NCBI RefSeq assembly: GCF_033096445.1
Contig: NZ_AP028155.1
Location: forward strand, 4,593,880-4,657,879
Source: Butyricimonas faecihominis
GTDB taxonomy: Bacteria; Bacteroidota; Bacteroidia; Bacteroidales; Marinifilaceae
Reading direction: 5' to 3'
DNA: 64,000 nucleotides
Part shown: in pieces, positions 15,979-25,208 of the stretch
Layout: the number at the start of each line of letters is the position of its first letter
How positions within the stretch are numbered: the stretch's first letter is position 1
Position numbers and translations under genes: made by a program
Notes under the pieces: generated by a model
Told to the model about the DNA's origin: nothing
Seen by the model: the letters and a program-made list of their open reading frames with translations, nothing else
The model's database searches: none

Positions 15979-17226
15979 ATGAGCAAGTTAAAGATTTCCG
16001 AAGATTGGACCTCTACTATCGTGGGGTGGTTTATAATTCTTTTAGTCGTATTTCAATTAAAACCTCATTGGCCTTCTTTCAGTTGGCTGGATGCTGACGC
16101 ATTAATGAATAAGGTTTTCACGTTGGATAACGTGGGACATGCTCTGATTGTTTTCTGTTTTATGTTCCTGATGGCATTGATTGCCGGGTTATTTACGGGT
16201 AAAAAATTGAAAATGATTGCTGCAAGTTTTCCGGTCGTGTTCTTCCTTACGCTTTTGGCCATGGTTGTCGGAGGAAATAAATTTCTAAAGGATTGGGGAT
16301 TTGAAACCGTGATATTTAGTTTATTGATAGGACTTTTCATTAGTAATATATTTTATATTCCCAAGTGGTTGAAGGAGTCACTTTCTTCTGAACTATTCGT
16401 GAAGATCGGTTTGGTGTTACTTGGGACGACTGTACTCTTTGATGATTTGTTGAAAGCCGGGGCATTAGGATTGATTCAATCTTGTGTCGTTGTCTTTACC
16501 GTATGGAATTTCTGCTTTTGGTTATGTCGTAAAATGAAAATTGACAAAGAAATGTCATTGATGCTTTCCAGTGCTGTGTCCATTTGTGGCGTGTCTGCGG
16601 CTGTTGCTACTGCCGGAGCTATCAAGGGGGACAAAACAAAATTGTCATACGTGGTATCGTTAGTGTTGGTCGTGGCCGTGCCGATGATTTTGATCATGCC
16701 CGGTTTGGCTAAGTTGATGGGATTACCTGAGGATATGGCAGGGGCTTGGATTGGGGGAACGATTGACACGACCGGGGCCGTGGCTGCAACCGGAGCTATA
16801 TATGGAGAAGTAGCCTTGCAGACAAGTACGATCGTGAAGTTCTCACAGAACGTGTTATTGGGAGTTGCGGCCTTCTTAATTAGTATTTATTGGTCTTATT
16901 CGAAGAAAGAGGTTACAGAAGAGAAACCGACGTTAAAAGTAATTTGGTTACGTTTTCCGAAATTCGTGTTGGGATTTGTTGCGGCTTCTCTTGTTTTTTC
17001 ATTCTGCGTTGCTCCAGAGGTCGTGTCTGATGCTAAACCAATTTTGAAGAATATTCAAGGTATGTGGTTTGCCTTGGCATTTATGTCTATTGGGTTGGAG
17101 ACGGATTTCAAAAGCTTGATAACCTCTGAAAATCGTCGTTCTACGTATGCTTTTCTGGGGGCGCAAGCGTTTAACGTGGTATTTACTTTATTTGTAGCCT
17201 GGATTCTTTTCGGACTAATCGCGTAA
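15979..17226 (+). CDS. YeiH-family (UPF0324) putative sulfate exporter/transporter
   Basis: 415 residues from ATG at 15,979 (MSKLKISEDW); the 13-codon upstream extension from a non-ATG start is rejected. About 11 membrane helices. Family signatures are GLVLLGTTVLFDDLLKAG, SAVSICGVSAAVATAGAI, GAWIGGTIDTTGAVAATGAIYG and the end ALAFMSIGLETDFKSL. Family members have been linked to sulfate or sulfite/taurine-related export, but no function is firmly established. A TAACTTTG -7 element lies at about 15,933, without a clear -33. Confidence 0.85.
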   Translation: MSKLKISEDWTSTIVGWFIILLVVFQLKPHWPSFSWLDADALMNKVFTLDNVGHALIVFCFMFLMALIAGLFTGKKLKMIAASFPVVFFLTLLAMVVGGNKFLKDWGFETVIFSLLIGLFISNIFYIPKWLKESLSSELFVKIGLVLLGTTVLFDDLLKAGALGLIQSCVVVFTVWNFCFWLCRKMKIDKEMSLMLSSAVSICGVSAAVATAGAIKGDKTKLSYVVSLVLVVAVPMILIMPGLAKLMGLPEDMAGAWIGGTIDTTGAVAATGAIYGEVALQTSTIVKFSQNVLLGVAAFLISIYWSYSKKEVTEEKPTLKVIWLRFPKFVLGFVAASLVFSFCVAPEVVSDAKPILKNIQGMWFALAFMSIGLETDFKSLITSENRRSTYAFLGAQAFNVVFTLFVAWILFGLIA

Positions 17227-17365
17227 CGGAGTTATAGAGTTTATAAGGTTACTTTATAAACTTTATGAACCTTGTGAACTTTATAAACTAAATATGATCG
17301 GATTACAGATATTGTTTGTAATTTTGTCCGTGATATTGAAGTTAAACAATAAAACCAGATAGAAT

Positions 17366-18022
17366 ATGAAATTTTTTATTGATACGGCAAATCTTGACCA
17401 GATTCGCGAGGCAAATGACCTTGGTGTGTTGGATGGTGTAACCACCAATCCGTCTTTAATGGCAAAAGAGGGTATCAAAGGTGACGAGAATTGTAGAAAA
17501 CATTACGTTGAGATTTGCAATATCGTGGATGGTGATGTAAGCGCAGAGGTGATTGCGACTGATTATGAAGGTATGATTAAAGAGGGGGAGGAATTAGCCG
17601 CTTTGCACCCGAATATCGTGGTAAAAGTACCTTGTATTGCTGATGGCATTAAGGCTATCAAATATTTTACCAACAAGGGAATCCGTACGAATTGTACGTT
17701 AGTGTTCTCTCCGGGACAGGCTTTGTTGGCTGCTAAAGCTGGTGCAACTTACGTGTCTCCTTTCGTGGGACGTTTGGATGACATCAGTAGTGATGGGATC
17801 GAGTTGGTGGAAAAGATCGTGGATATGTATGCTTATTATGGTTTCAACACGCAAGTATTGGCCGCTTCAATTCGCCACACACAACATATCATTCAATGTA
17901 TTGAGGCTGGGGCGGACGTTGCAACCTGCCCGTTGAGTGCGATCAAAGGTTTGTTAAAACACCCGCTGACGGATTCCGGTTTGGCTACGTTCTTGGCTGA
18001 TCATAAGAAAGTGAATTCATAA
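17366..18022 (+). CDS. fsa: Transaldolase/fructose-6-phosphate aldolase family protein
   Basis: 218 residues, the short TalC/FSA type. The Schiff-base lysine is Lys87 in IVVKVPC; other signatures are [43 protein letters not shown] and SPFVGRLDD. Members either cleave fructose 6-phosphate to dihydroxyacetone and glyceraldehyde 3-phosphate, or act as transaldolases; sequence alone does not decide. It is followed 9 bp later by yciO, so the two are probably one transcript. Confidence 0.88.
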   Translation: MKFFIDTANLDQIREANDLGVLDGVTTNPSLMAKEGIKGDENCRKHYVEICNIVDGDVSAEVIATDYEGMIKEGEELAALHPNIVVKVPCIADGIKAIKYFTNKGIRTNCTLVFSPGQALLAAKAGATYVSPFVGRLDDISSDGIELVEKIVDMYAYYGFNTQVLAASIRHTQHIIQCIEAGADVATCPLSAIKGLLKHPLTDSGLATFLADHKKVNS

Positions 18023-18031
18023 TTTACGATC

Positions 18032-18640
18032 ATGCTTGTACGTTTATTCGAGGACAATCCCAATGATCGGGAGATTCGAAAGATCGTTGAGCTCTTGCGT
18101 GATGGTGGTGTTATCATTTACCCGACGGACACGATTTACGCGATCGGGTGTGATATAAATAGCGTGAAGGCCGTTCAACGGGTTTCGGCTATTCGTGGTG
18201 TGAAAGCAGAGAAAGCAAATTTCTCGATGATCTGTAAGGATCTGGGAAACATCGCTGCTTATGCAAAAGTAAGTAATGAAGAGTTTCGGTTGATGAAACA
18301 ATATTTACCGGGACCATATACTTTTGTGTTGCCGGCTACCAGTAAGTTGCCCAATGTCTTAATGAATAGACGTAAAACAATAGGTATTCGAATACCCAAA
18401 AATTTTATTGTTCAGGCTATTGTCGAAGAGCTGGGCGGACCTTTGCTGACCACTTCTGTGAAAGCTGCTGAAGGAGAAGTCGAGGAATATATCACTGATC
18501 CGGAATTGATTCATGAGAAGTATAATCGTCTAGTTGATCTGGTCATAGACGGAGGATATGGGAATAATATTCCTTCGACAGTGATTGATTGTACGGGGGA
18601 TGAAATTATTGTCACGAGGCAGGGATTGGGTGAATTGTAG
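18032..18640 (+). CDS. yciO: YciO-type Sua5/YrdC family protein
   Basis: 202 residues of the dsRNA-binding YrdC fold (GGVIIYPTDTIYAIGCDI, FSMICKDL, LPGPYTFVLPAT, KTIGIRIP). It matches E. coli YciO better than the threonylcarbamoyl-AMP synthase TsaC. In particular it has FRLMKQYLPGPYTF, RRKTIGIRIP and STVIDCT, and where TsaC proteins have the TSAN motif it reads LLTTSVKAAEG. It should therefore not be assumed to make the t6A intermediate; YciO's role is not settled. It is downstream of the transaldolase gene and ended by a 14-bp hairpin. Confidence 0.82.
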   Translation: MLVRLFEDNPNDREIRKIVELLRDGGVIIYPTDTIYAIGCDINSVKAVQRVSAIRGVKAEKANFSMICKDLGNIAAYAKVSNEEFRLMKQYLPGPYTFVLPATSKLPNVLMNRRKTIGIRIPKNFIVQAIVEELGGPLLTTSVKAAEGEVEEYITDPELIHEKYNRLVDLVIDGGYGNNIPSTVIDCTGDEIIVTRQGLGEL

Positions 18641-18650
18641 GATATTTTTT

Positions 18651-18692
18651 AAGAATAGAGAGGCAGATAATTTCATCCGCCTCTCTATTCTT
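18651..18692. terminator. Terminator after yciO
   Basis: AAGAATAGAGAGGC (18,651-18,664) and GCCTCTCTATTCTT (18,679-18,692), a perfect 14-bp stem with T-run, between convergent yciO and trkH. Confidence 0.85.
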
Positions 18693-18774
18693 TTAGTAAC
18701 GAGGTATTCCGGAATCTAAGCTCCGAAAATACCTCTCTTTGGGTGAGATCCAAATTATCTTGTGGGGGTAGAGA

Positions 18775-20223
18775 TTACTTTTTCCAGAATGTTTTACTGA
18801 ATAGAACGAGAACCGTGAATATTTCCAGACGTCCGACCATCATCAGAATGGATAAAAATATCTTGGCAAAGTCGTGTAGATTCGCAAAATTGTCCATAGG
18901 TCCAATCTCTCCAAATCCGGGACCCACGTTACTCATACTAGAGATAACAGCGCTACAAGCTGTGGCTATATCCTGAGTAAATAGTGACATGATTAGGCTG
19001 GAGATAGCGAAAATAAACATATACAGGATAAAGAAGCCCATCACTCCGGTCATAATATTGGGGTGAACGCTTTTCCCGTTATACTTGACATTGATAATTC
19101 CGTTAGGATGAATGATCCGTTTCATTTCGATAAACGAGTTTTTGAATAATAGATTGAGCCGGATACATTTTAAGCCACCCGAAGTTGAACCAGCACAGGC
19201 CCCGATGAATAAGAGTGCAAAGATGATGGCACCCGTGAGAGGTGGCCATAATAGATAGTCTGCGGTAGCGAATCCCGTTGTTGTCAGAATGGTAACTACT
19301 TGAAATATAGATTCTCGGATGCTTAATTCTAAGTTTGCATAACCGTTTAGGAATAGAACGATTGCGATGATTGCACTGGCTCCTAACGTGATGTAAAGAT
19401 ATAATTTGAACTCTTCATCATGAAACAATTTGCGGAATTTGCCGTGCAACATGACATAGAGTAAGCCGAAATTCGTTCCGGCAATAAACATGAATATAAT
19501 GACCACATATTGGATGTATGCGGAGTCCCAATAGGCAAGGCTGGCTTGTTTGGTCGAATATCCTCCAGTAGCCATTGTTGTGAATGCGTGACAGATGGCA
19601 TCAAAGAGATCCATATTTCCCAATAACAGTAAAATAGCTTGGGCAGCAGTTAGTGAAATATAGAGATACCACATACGTCGGGCTGTTGATTTGAAGGTTG
19701 CCGTAAATTTGTCATGTGTCGGACCTGGTACTTCGGCTACGAAGAGATCACGTCCCTCGATTCCCAAGCCGGGGATGATAGCTAAAAGTAACACGATGAT
19801 ACCCATACCGCCCATCCATTGAGTTAGGGAGCGCCAGAATAGAGTGGCATGTGGTAAGGCCTCGACGTTGTTTATTACCGAGGAACCTGTTGTTGTGAAA
19901 CCGGACATGGTTTCGAATATGGCGTCAACAATTGACGGAATTGTTCCTCCGAATAAGTAAGGTAAGCAACCGAAGATGGTGAAGATGATCCACGTGCAGG
20001 TTACAATAAAATAGCCGTCTTTTTTAGCAAGTACCCGGTCTTTGACTTTCACTGTAAATGTCATGAGGCTCCCGACTCCCAGCGTGATGATCGCAGAGTA
20101 AACGAAAGCCATGAGATCGTTCTCCCCGTATATCAAGGCGACAATAATGCATAAGATAAGGAATGCGCTTTCTACAAATAATAGTTTCCCTATAATGTTG
20201 GTAATGAACCTAAAGTTGATCAT
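18775..20223 (-). CDS. trkH: Trk potassium uptake channel subunit TrkH
   Basis: 482 residues in the inner membrane with about 10-12 helices in four pore repeats. Pore-loop signatures are visible: TTTGSSVINNVEALP and LTQWMGGMGIIVL (first repeat), TMATGGYSTKQASL (second), TTTGFATADY and STSGGLKCIRL (third), and SSMSNVGPGFGEIGP (fourth). It imports K+ and is gated by the TrkA ring. The start ATG overlaps the trkA stop by 4 bp (ATGA), so the two proteins are made from one coupled message. Confidence 0.93.
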   Translation of the reverse strand: MINFRFITNIIGKLLFVESAFLILCIIVALIYGENDLMAFVYSAIITLGVGSLMTFTVKVKDRVLAKKDGYFIVTCTWIIFTIFGCLPYLFGGTIPSIVDAIFETMSGFTTTGSSVINNVEALPHATLFWRSLTQWMGGMGIIVLLLAIIPGLGIEGRDLFVAEVPGPTHDKFTATFKSTARRMWYLYISLTAAQAILLLLGNMDLFDAICHAFTTMATGGYSTKQASLAYWDSAYIQYVVIIFMFIAGTNFGLLYVMLHGKFRKLFHDEEFKLYLYITLGASAIIAIVLFLNGYANLELSIRESIFQVVTILTTTGFATADYLLWPPLTGAIIFALLFIGACAGSTSGGLKCIRLNLLFKNSFIEMKRIIHPNGIINVKYNGKSVHPNIMTGVMGFFILYMFIFAISSLIMSLFTQDIATACSAVISSMSNVGPGFGEIGPMDNFANLHDFAKIFLSILMMVGRLEIFTVLVLFSKTFWKK

Positions 20224-21563
20224 TTTTGAAACAATTTGATTACTTTCTTCACGGCACTAGGTAAGGCGAAAATGACTACCTTGTCTCCTGCCTCGATCTG
20301 TACGTCTCCTTTAGCTATAATGGCATCCCCGTTACGGATAACACCCCCGACAGTTGCATTCTCCGGAAAATTCATATCTGCCAAAGTTTTACGGGTGATC
20401 TTGGAACCCGGTTCTGCTGTAACTTCGAAAACCTCAGCTTCCGAGAACGTGAGGAATTTCAAATGCTTTACATCCACGTTCATCGTGTAACGATAAATAT
20501 GAGAGGCTGCAATTAATTTCGTGTTCACGAGAGTGCCAATACCGATGTTTTCTGCCAGATCAATGTAGTCGATATTCTCGACTTCAGCCACGCTCTTTTT
20601 TACCCCGAGCTTTTTAGCTAACAAGCAGGACAGAATGTTGGTTTCGGACGAGTGGGTTACACTGATAAAGGCATCCGTGTTTTTTATTCCCTCTTCTCGT
20701 AATAAGGCCAAATCTCTTCCGTCACCATTGATTACCAGCGTGGATTTTAATTTGTCGGCGATGAGAATACATTTCTCCCGATCCTTTTCGATAATCTTCA
20801 CGTTGTAATTTTTCTCTAACAGAGAAGCTGTTTTGATACCGATACGAGAACCTCCCACAATAACAACATTCTTAACTTCATATTGTGATTTGCCACAAAG
20901 AGCGAATACATTGGGGACATAGAAAGGCTTGGTTACAATAAATACCAAGTCTCCATAGCGGAAAGAGTCATTTCCTCGCGGGATAATAGTGTGATCTGCT
21001 CGTTTGATAGCCACGACGCGGAAATGCTGGGCACCGTAACGTTCTGCCATTTTTATCAAGGTTAAGTTGAGTACCGGGGCATTCTCCCAAAGTTTGATTC
21101 CTAATAATTGCAGGCGGCCATCAGAGAATTCGTGTAACTGCCTTGAACCACTCTGTTTTAAGGAGGCTACAATTTCTTCCGCAGCCAATCGTTCCGGGTA
21201 AATCAGCGAATCAATACCGATCATTTTCAAGTACTCTTTGTTCTCGTCTTCCAAATATTCACTATTGTTTACCCGGGCAATGGTTTGTTTGGCCCCGAGT
21301 TTTTTAGCCAAGATCGCTGAGTTGATATTTTGATCTTCTTGGTGATTGACTGCAATAAACAAATCACACTTGTGTACTCCTGCATCTTTCAATGCACCAA
21401 TTGAGGTACAAGATCCCACAATTGACATAACATCCAATTGATTACCCAGTAATTCCAATTTTTCTTCATCGCTGTCAATCAGCATGATATTATGTTCTTG
21501 CTTGCTAAGCATATTCGCGAGATGTGTCCCCACTTCTCCTGCTCCCGCTATGACTATGTCCAT
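20220..21563 (-). CDS. trkA: Trk potassium uptake regulatory subunit TrkA
   Basis: 447 residues: two RCK halves in tandem. Each has a Rossmann NAD-binding domain (MDIVIAGAGEVGTHLANML at the start; VVIVGGSRIGIKTASLLEK at about 227) and a RCK-C/TrkA-C domain (FRYGDLVFIVTKP near 205, GDAIIAKGDVQIEAGDKVVIFA near the end). It binds NAD(H) and nucleotides and gates TrkH at the cytoplasmic face. Located just upstream of and overlapping trkH. Confidence 0.94.
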   Translation of the reverse strand: MDIVIAGAGEVGTHLANMLSKQEHNIMLIDSDEEKLELLGNQLDVMSIVGSCTSIGALKDAGVHKCDLFIAVNHQEDQNINSAILAKKLGAKQTIARVNNSEYLEDENKEYLKMIGIDSLIYPERLAAEEIVASLKQSGSRQLHEFSDGRLQLLGIKLWENAPVLNLTLIKMAERYGAQHFRVVAIKRADHTIIPRGNDSFRYGDLVFIVTKPFYVPNVFALCGKSQYEVKNVVIVGGSRIGIKTASLLEKNYNVKIIEKDREKCILIADKLKSTLVINGDGRDLALLREEGIKNTDAFISVTHSSETNILSCLLAKKLGVKKSVAEVENIDYIDLAENIGIGTLVNTKLIAASHIYRYTMNVDVKHLKFLTFSEAEVFEVTAEPGSKITRKTLADMNFPENATVGGVIRNGDAIIAKGDVQIEAGDKVVIFALPSAVKKVIKLFQK

Positions 21564-21627
21564 TTTAGTTAGGTGTTAATTAACGAGCAAAATAAAGCAT
21601 TATAATCCGAATTCCATAAAAAAATGC

Positions 21628-23556
21628 CTATATTTTCAAGATAATTGTTCCCACTTCGCTTGTCTTGAAAAACGGGATCTGGTTCTTGAGACAGAACTTT
21701 TGCCAAGCTTGCGTGCAGCGACCCGTGTTCGAGTTGTCCATGATAATTTGCTGCGGATGGAACTTGAGTGAGTCGGGTGGGTAAATATTTTCGGTAATGA
21801 TGACAATGTCTTCATTCGAAAATGTAGGGTAAGTGTGGTCAATTATTGATATAGAACATTGAGGAGATGACAGGTGATTCCGAATGAATTTTATTTGTTG
21901 TCCGACAAAAGCCTCATGGGTGGGTAAAGCTTGTAAGTGATTGGCTGTGATATAAGTGGACAAACCGTCATCGGGATTCGTGGTTTTGAGGTAAGTGTAA
22001 TAACCCTTGTAATTCAATAAAATAGCGGAATGTTTGTAGAGATTACGAATCACGATTTCCTGATGGTTTTGTATATAGAACGTGAAACAGCCATGAAAAA
22101 CGAGCAATATACTCATGCTATAACAGATAAATTTAAGGACGTGACGTTTTCTCGTGATCAAATAAATGATGACAAGGACGATGATGAGATAAAATAGTAT
22201 GACGTGGGTTGCCGTCGGGTATAAATCCGGTAAGTTTATCACGATTTTGGAAAATAGTTGTAGGCTGAAAATAAATAGATGTGTTAGACTTATGATGATA
22301 TATGACAAATAAAAATTGATGAATCCCGGTAATGCAAGTAGCAGGATTCCTCCATATAAAAGGAAAGAAGCGGCGGGTACTGCGATAAGATTTATGAAGA
22401 TACTGTTCAAACTGATGGAATGGAAATAGTAAGCCATGATGGGTAATGTCATGACTTGTGCAGAAAAACTAATGCAGAGTAGCGTGTATAAGGGGCGGAA
22501 GAACTTGTGCATCTTTTTAATTCGCATCAATGGGTAAATTAGAATGATCCCGGTGTAGGCTGCGTATGACATTTGGAAACTGACAGAATAGAGTAATTCC
22601 GGATTGATAAGAAGTGAAAAAAAGGCCGCAGCGGCAATGGCATTCAAGGGAATTGTTTCTTGCTTGAATACCTCTCCAATCGTAATAAAGCTTAGGATGG
22701 TTGCTGCTCTACAAGCAGAGGGGGAGAGGCCGGTAATGCAGGCGACGAACCATATTAGCGGAATCAGAATCAAACGGGATTTTCTACTTTTAAAATGGAA
22801 TAACCTTAATAGGCACAAGAAAAATGCGAATATAGCTCCTATATGTAATCCAGATATGGCAAGAATATGAATCGTTCCCGTGTTTTGGAATAGTTCTTTC
22901 GTATCAGAAGTGATTTCTTGTCTACATCCCAGGCAAAGAGCTGCTAATAGCTTGTACGTCGTGCTATCTGGGATGACCTGTTGTAGTTTAGTTGCTAAGT
23001 TATTTCGAATCATGTGACACACGGAATAAAGGTCTTGCGAGTGTCCGGTTTTATGGATTTCACCAACCGGAAAGCCTTTGGCCTGTATACCTTGATGTTG
23101 TAAGTAGTTGTTGTAATTGAAATCATGGCGATTATGTGAGGTTTGTAAAGGGTATAATCTTATCAGCCCGGAAAGGGAATCCCCAACCGAGACTTTCATG
23201 GAATCTGGAATTTGTAAATACGTGCATAAATGAGGTGAGGAAATGACAAGCTTTCCGGGGGAAAGAATTTGATTGCAGCGTCCTGTTAATTGATAAGTTT
23301 TGCCTGCAGTGATCGAGGGTGTCTTGGTTTCCGATAGATATATCCCCGTGGAGAAAAGTTCAGTAAAAGCGAGTAGTACAAACGGAAGGCCGGAACGAAC
23401 TTTCTGGATAATGAAAAGCAGGGAAAAAGATATAATAATGACACCTAAAATGAACGTCGAAGGAAAGCTTGATAAATATTGACTGGCAGTAATTCCCAAG
23501 ATCAACGGGATCACGAGAAAGAGAAAAGGAAATCTATGCCAGTAAATAGGGCGCAA
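21628..23556 (-). CDS. comEC: ComEC/Rec2-family DNA-uptake channel protein
   Basis: 642 residues. An N-terminal membrane pair and DUF4131-type domain (about 1-190, with the OB-like TGRCNQILSPGKLVISSP) are followed by the Competence domain with multiple helices, including LLAALCLGCRQEIT, ILAISGLHIGAIFAFFLCLL and TGLSPSACRAATI. The C-terminal metallo-beta-lactamase domain of full ComEC is absent. The last 140 residues (IVIRNLYKHSAILLNYKGYYT onward) are another domain, as is usual in Bacteroidetes. It would carry single-stranded DNA across the inner membrane. It is upstream of trkA on the same strand, gap 64 bp. Confidence 0.85.
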   Translation of the reverse strand: MRPIYWHRFPFLFLVIPLILGITASQYLSSFPSTFILGVIIISFSLLFIIQKVRSGLPFVLLAFTELFSTGIYLSETKTPSITAGKTYQLTGRCNQILSPGKLVISSPHLCTYLQIPDSMKVSVGDSLSGLIRLYPLQTSHNRHDFNYNNYLQHQGIQAKGFPVGEIHKTGHSQDLYSVCHMIRNNLATKLQQVIPDSTTYKLLAALCLGCRQEITSDTKELFQNTGTIHILAISGLHIGAIFAFFLCLLRLFHFKSRKSRLILIPLIWFVACITGLSPSACRAATILSFITIGEVFKQETIPLNAIAAAAFFSLLINPELLYSVSFQMSYAAYTGIILIYPLMRIKKMHKFFRPLYTLLCISFSAQVMTLPIMAYYFHSISLNSIFINLIAVPAASFLLYGGILLLALPGFINFYLSYIIISLTHLFIFSLQLFSKIVINLPDLYPTATHVILFYLIIVLVIIYLITRKRHVLKFICYSMSILLVFHGCFTFYIQNHQEIVIRNLYKHSAILLNYKGYYTYLKTTNPDDGLSTYITANHLQALPTHEAFVGQQIKFIRNHLSSPQCSISIIDHTYPTFSNEDIVIITENIYPPDSLKFHPQQIIMDNSNTGRCTQAWQKFCLKNQIPFFKTSEVGTIILKI

Positions 23557-23610
23557 ACTAATTTCAAATTTTAGATTTTAAATTGAATGATTGACTGGCT
23601 CAAACAAGAT

Positions 23611-23653
23611 AAGGTCCGAAGAATTCATGGATGTTATGAACCTTACGGACCTT
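23611..23653. repeat. Hairpin between def and comEC
   Basis: AAGGTCCG (23,611-23,618) and CGGACCTT (23,646-23,653). There is no T-run, so a terminator role is only possible. Confidence 0.4.
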
Positions 23654-23659
23654 ATAAAC

Positions 23660-24214
23660 TTACTTGGGTAATACTACCCTGTAACTTTGTTTGAATTTTC
23701 CGGCACTGATGTTATTCAGTTTTCCTTTGAGTAAACGTTTTTTCAATGCAGATAGGTGATCCGTGAAGACAATCCCGTCTAGATGATCGTACTCGTGCTG
23801 GATAATGCGGGCACGGGTTCCCGTGAATTCTTCCACGTGTTCTACCCAGTTTTCATCCCGGTAGGTAATTTTTATCCGGTCTTTTCGCATAACATCTTCG
23901 TGGATACCGGGAATACTTAGGCAACCTTCGTTGAAAGGTACGTCATCGCCCGAACGCTCTAAGATATGTGCGTTGATAAAAGCTTTCTTAAAATCCTTGC
24001 AATCCGGATCCAGTTCCTCGAATGGGGACCCGTCGATTACGAAAATACGAATGTTTTTTCCAATTTGCGGGGCAGCTAGTCCGACTCCATCTGATTCGTA
24101 CATTGTTTGCCACATATCGTCGAGTAATTTACTCAATCCCGCATATTCCGGGGTGATGTCTTCGGAAACTTTCCGAAGAACCGGATGTCCATAAATGTAA
24201 ATAGGTAAAAGCAT
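23660..24214 (-). CDS. def: Peptide deformylase
   Basis: 184 residues; removes the N-formyl group from new proteins with a bound metal ion. All three family motifs are present: GVGLAAPQIG (43-52), EGCLS with the metal ligand Cys98, and QHEYDH with ligands His140 and His144 and the catalytic Glu141. It is last in the ftsB-ruvX-def cluster and begins 2 bp after ruvX ends. Confidence 0.95.
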   Translation of the reverse strand: MLLPIYIYGHPVLRKVSEDITPEYAGLSKLLDDMWQTMYESDGVGLAAPQIGKNIRIFVIDGSPFEELDPDCKDFKKAFINAHILERSGDDVPFNEGCLSIPGIHEDVMRKDRIKITYRDENWVEHVEEFTGTRARIIQHEYDHLDGIVFTDHLSALKKRLLKGKLNNISAGKFKQSYRVVLPK

Positions 24215-24216
24215 TT

Positions 24217-24642
24217 TTAAATATTCAGATTTCTTTGTGATTCCATATACGATTGCAATATAATCGTTGCACTAATAGCATCGATTATCGCTTTGTCTTG
24301 ACGTTGTTTCTTTTTTGCCCCTCCTTCAATCATGGCTTTGTGGGCCAGTACGGAAGTGAAACGTTCGTCATACATAACGATGGGTATATCCGGTAGCTTA
24401 CGACCGAGAGCGGTAAGAAAAGGTTTGATATAGGTCATGCTTTCCGAATCAGTGTTGTCCATTTGCTTGGGATGTCCCACAACAATCAAGTCTACCTTCT
24501 CTTTCAAGCAATAGTTCTGCAAAAATTGCAATACCTCATGTGATCTGACCGTGGTTAGACTGTTGGCAATAATTTGGCATGGATCGGTAACGGCTATGCC
24601 CACTCTCTTTTTTCCGTAATCAATAGCAATAATTCTTCCCAA
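24217..24642 (-). CDS. ruvX: Putative pre-16S rRNA nuclease / Holliday junction resolvase-like YqgF
   Basis: 141 residues with an RNase H-like fold: first acidic strand IIAIDYGKKRVGIAVTDP, second VDLIVVGHPKQMDNT, and the third acidic cluster MYDERFTSVLAHKA followed by KKKQRQDKAIIDAISATIILQSY. Family members trim the 5' end of 16S rRNA in E. coli and were once thought to be resolvases. It begins 4 bp after ftsB. Confidence 0.92.
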   Translation of the reverse strand: MGRIIAIDYGKKRVGIAVTDPCQIIANSLTTVRSHEVLQFLQNYCLKEKVDLIVVGHPKQMDNTDSESMTYIKPFLTALGRKLPDIPIVMYDERFTSVLAHKAMIEGGAKKKQRQDKAIIDAISATIILQSYMESQRNLNI

Positions 24643-24646
24643 TCGA

Positions 24647-24958
24647 TTATTCCTTTACAATGATGAAAATATCCTCGTTTTCTTTCTTCATTAAATACTG
24701 CTCTCTAGCAAACTTCTCTAGGTTATCCCGGCTTCCCAACAACTCCTCTTTCTTACGTTTGTCCTCTTCTATCTTCTCCCGGTAATACTTTTGTTCGTTC
24801 TCCAATTGGTTGATTTTTGAACGCAACTGTAACCGGTCGATAAAACTGTATTTATCGAACAGAGCGATCCAGATAACAAATAGCAGCCCCACGAAAGTGT
24901 ATTTGTTTGCAAATCGCTGGAACAAATTTCTCGATGATGGTTTGTTTTCGTTTTGCAT
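24647..24958 (-). CDS. ftsB: FtsB/DivIC septum formation initiator
   Basis: 103 residues from ATG at 24,958 (MQNENKPSSR); the five-codon extension is not needed. Short cytoplasmic tail, one membrane helix (about 16-32: YTFVGLLFVIWIALF), then a periplasmic coiled coil (LQLRSKINQLENEQKYYREKIEEDKRKKEELLGSRDNLEKFAREQYLMKKENEDIF). The end motif 'EKFARE-x-Y-x-M-K' is typical. It bridges divisome proteins (FtsL/FtsQ equivalents). First of the ftsB-ruvX-def unit and divergent from arcC. Confidence 0.88.
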   Translation of the reverse strand: MQNENKPSSRNLFQRFANKYTFVGLLFVIWIALFDKYSFIDRLQLRSKINQLENEQKYYREKIEEDKRKKEELLGSRDNLEKFAREQYLMKKENEDIFIIVKE

Positions 24959-25208
24959 ATCGCAAAGGTACAAAAAAAGAGACGGTTAAGAGAAATAAAT
25001 GATAAATTTTTTCCGAATGGTCAAAAGTCCGGTTTTTACGCTGCATATTTATAAAAACGGGGAGAATATTTATACAATGAATTGATTTACAATATTTTGT
25101 GTTTTGATAAAAAAGGATTTTACCTATTTTTTGTATAACTAATTTCGCTAGCTTTGTGGACGCAGAATTTTTCGAATAGAAAAGAAGATAATAAATAAAA
25201 TACGAGTA

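Noticed and set aside
17229-17290. Repeated TTTATAAAC words as a mobile repeat
   Set aside because: Short, imperfect and similar to spacer DNA at 23,636-23,660; no borders can be drawn.
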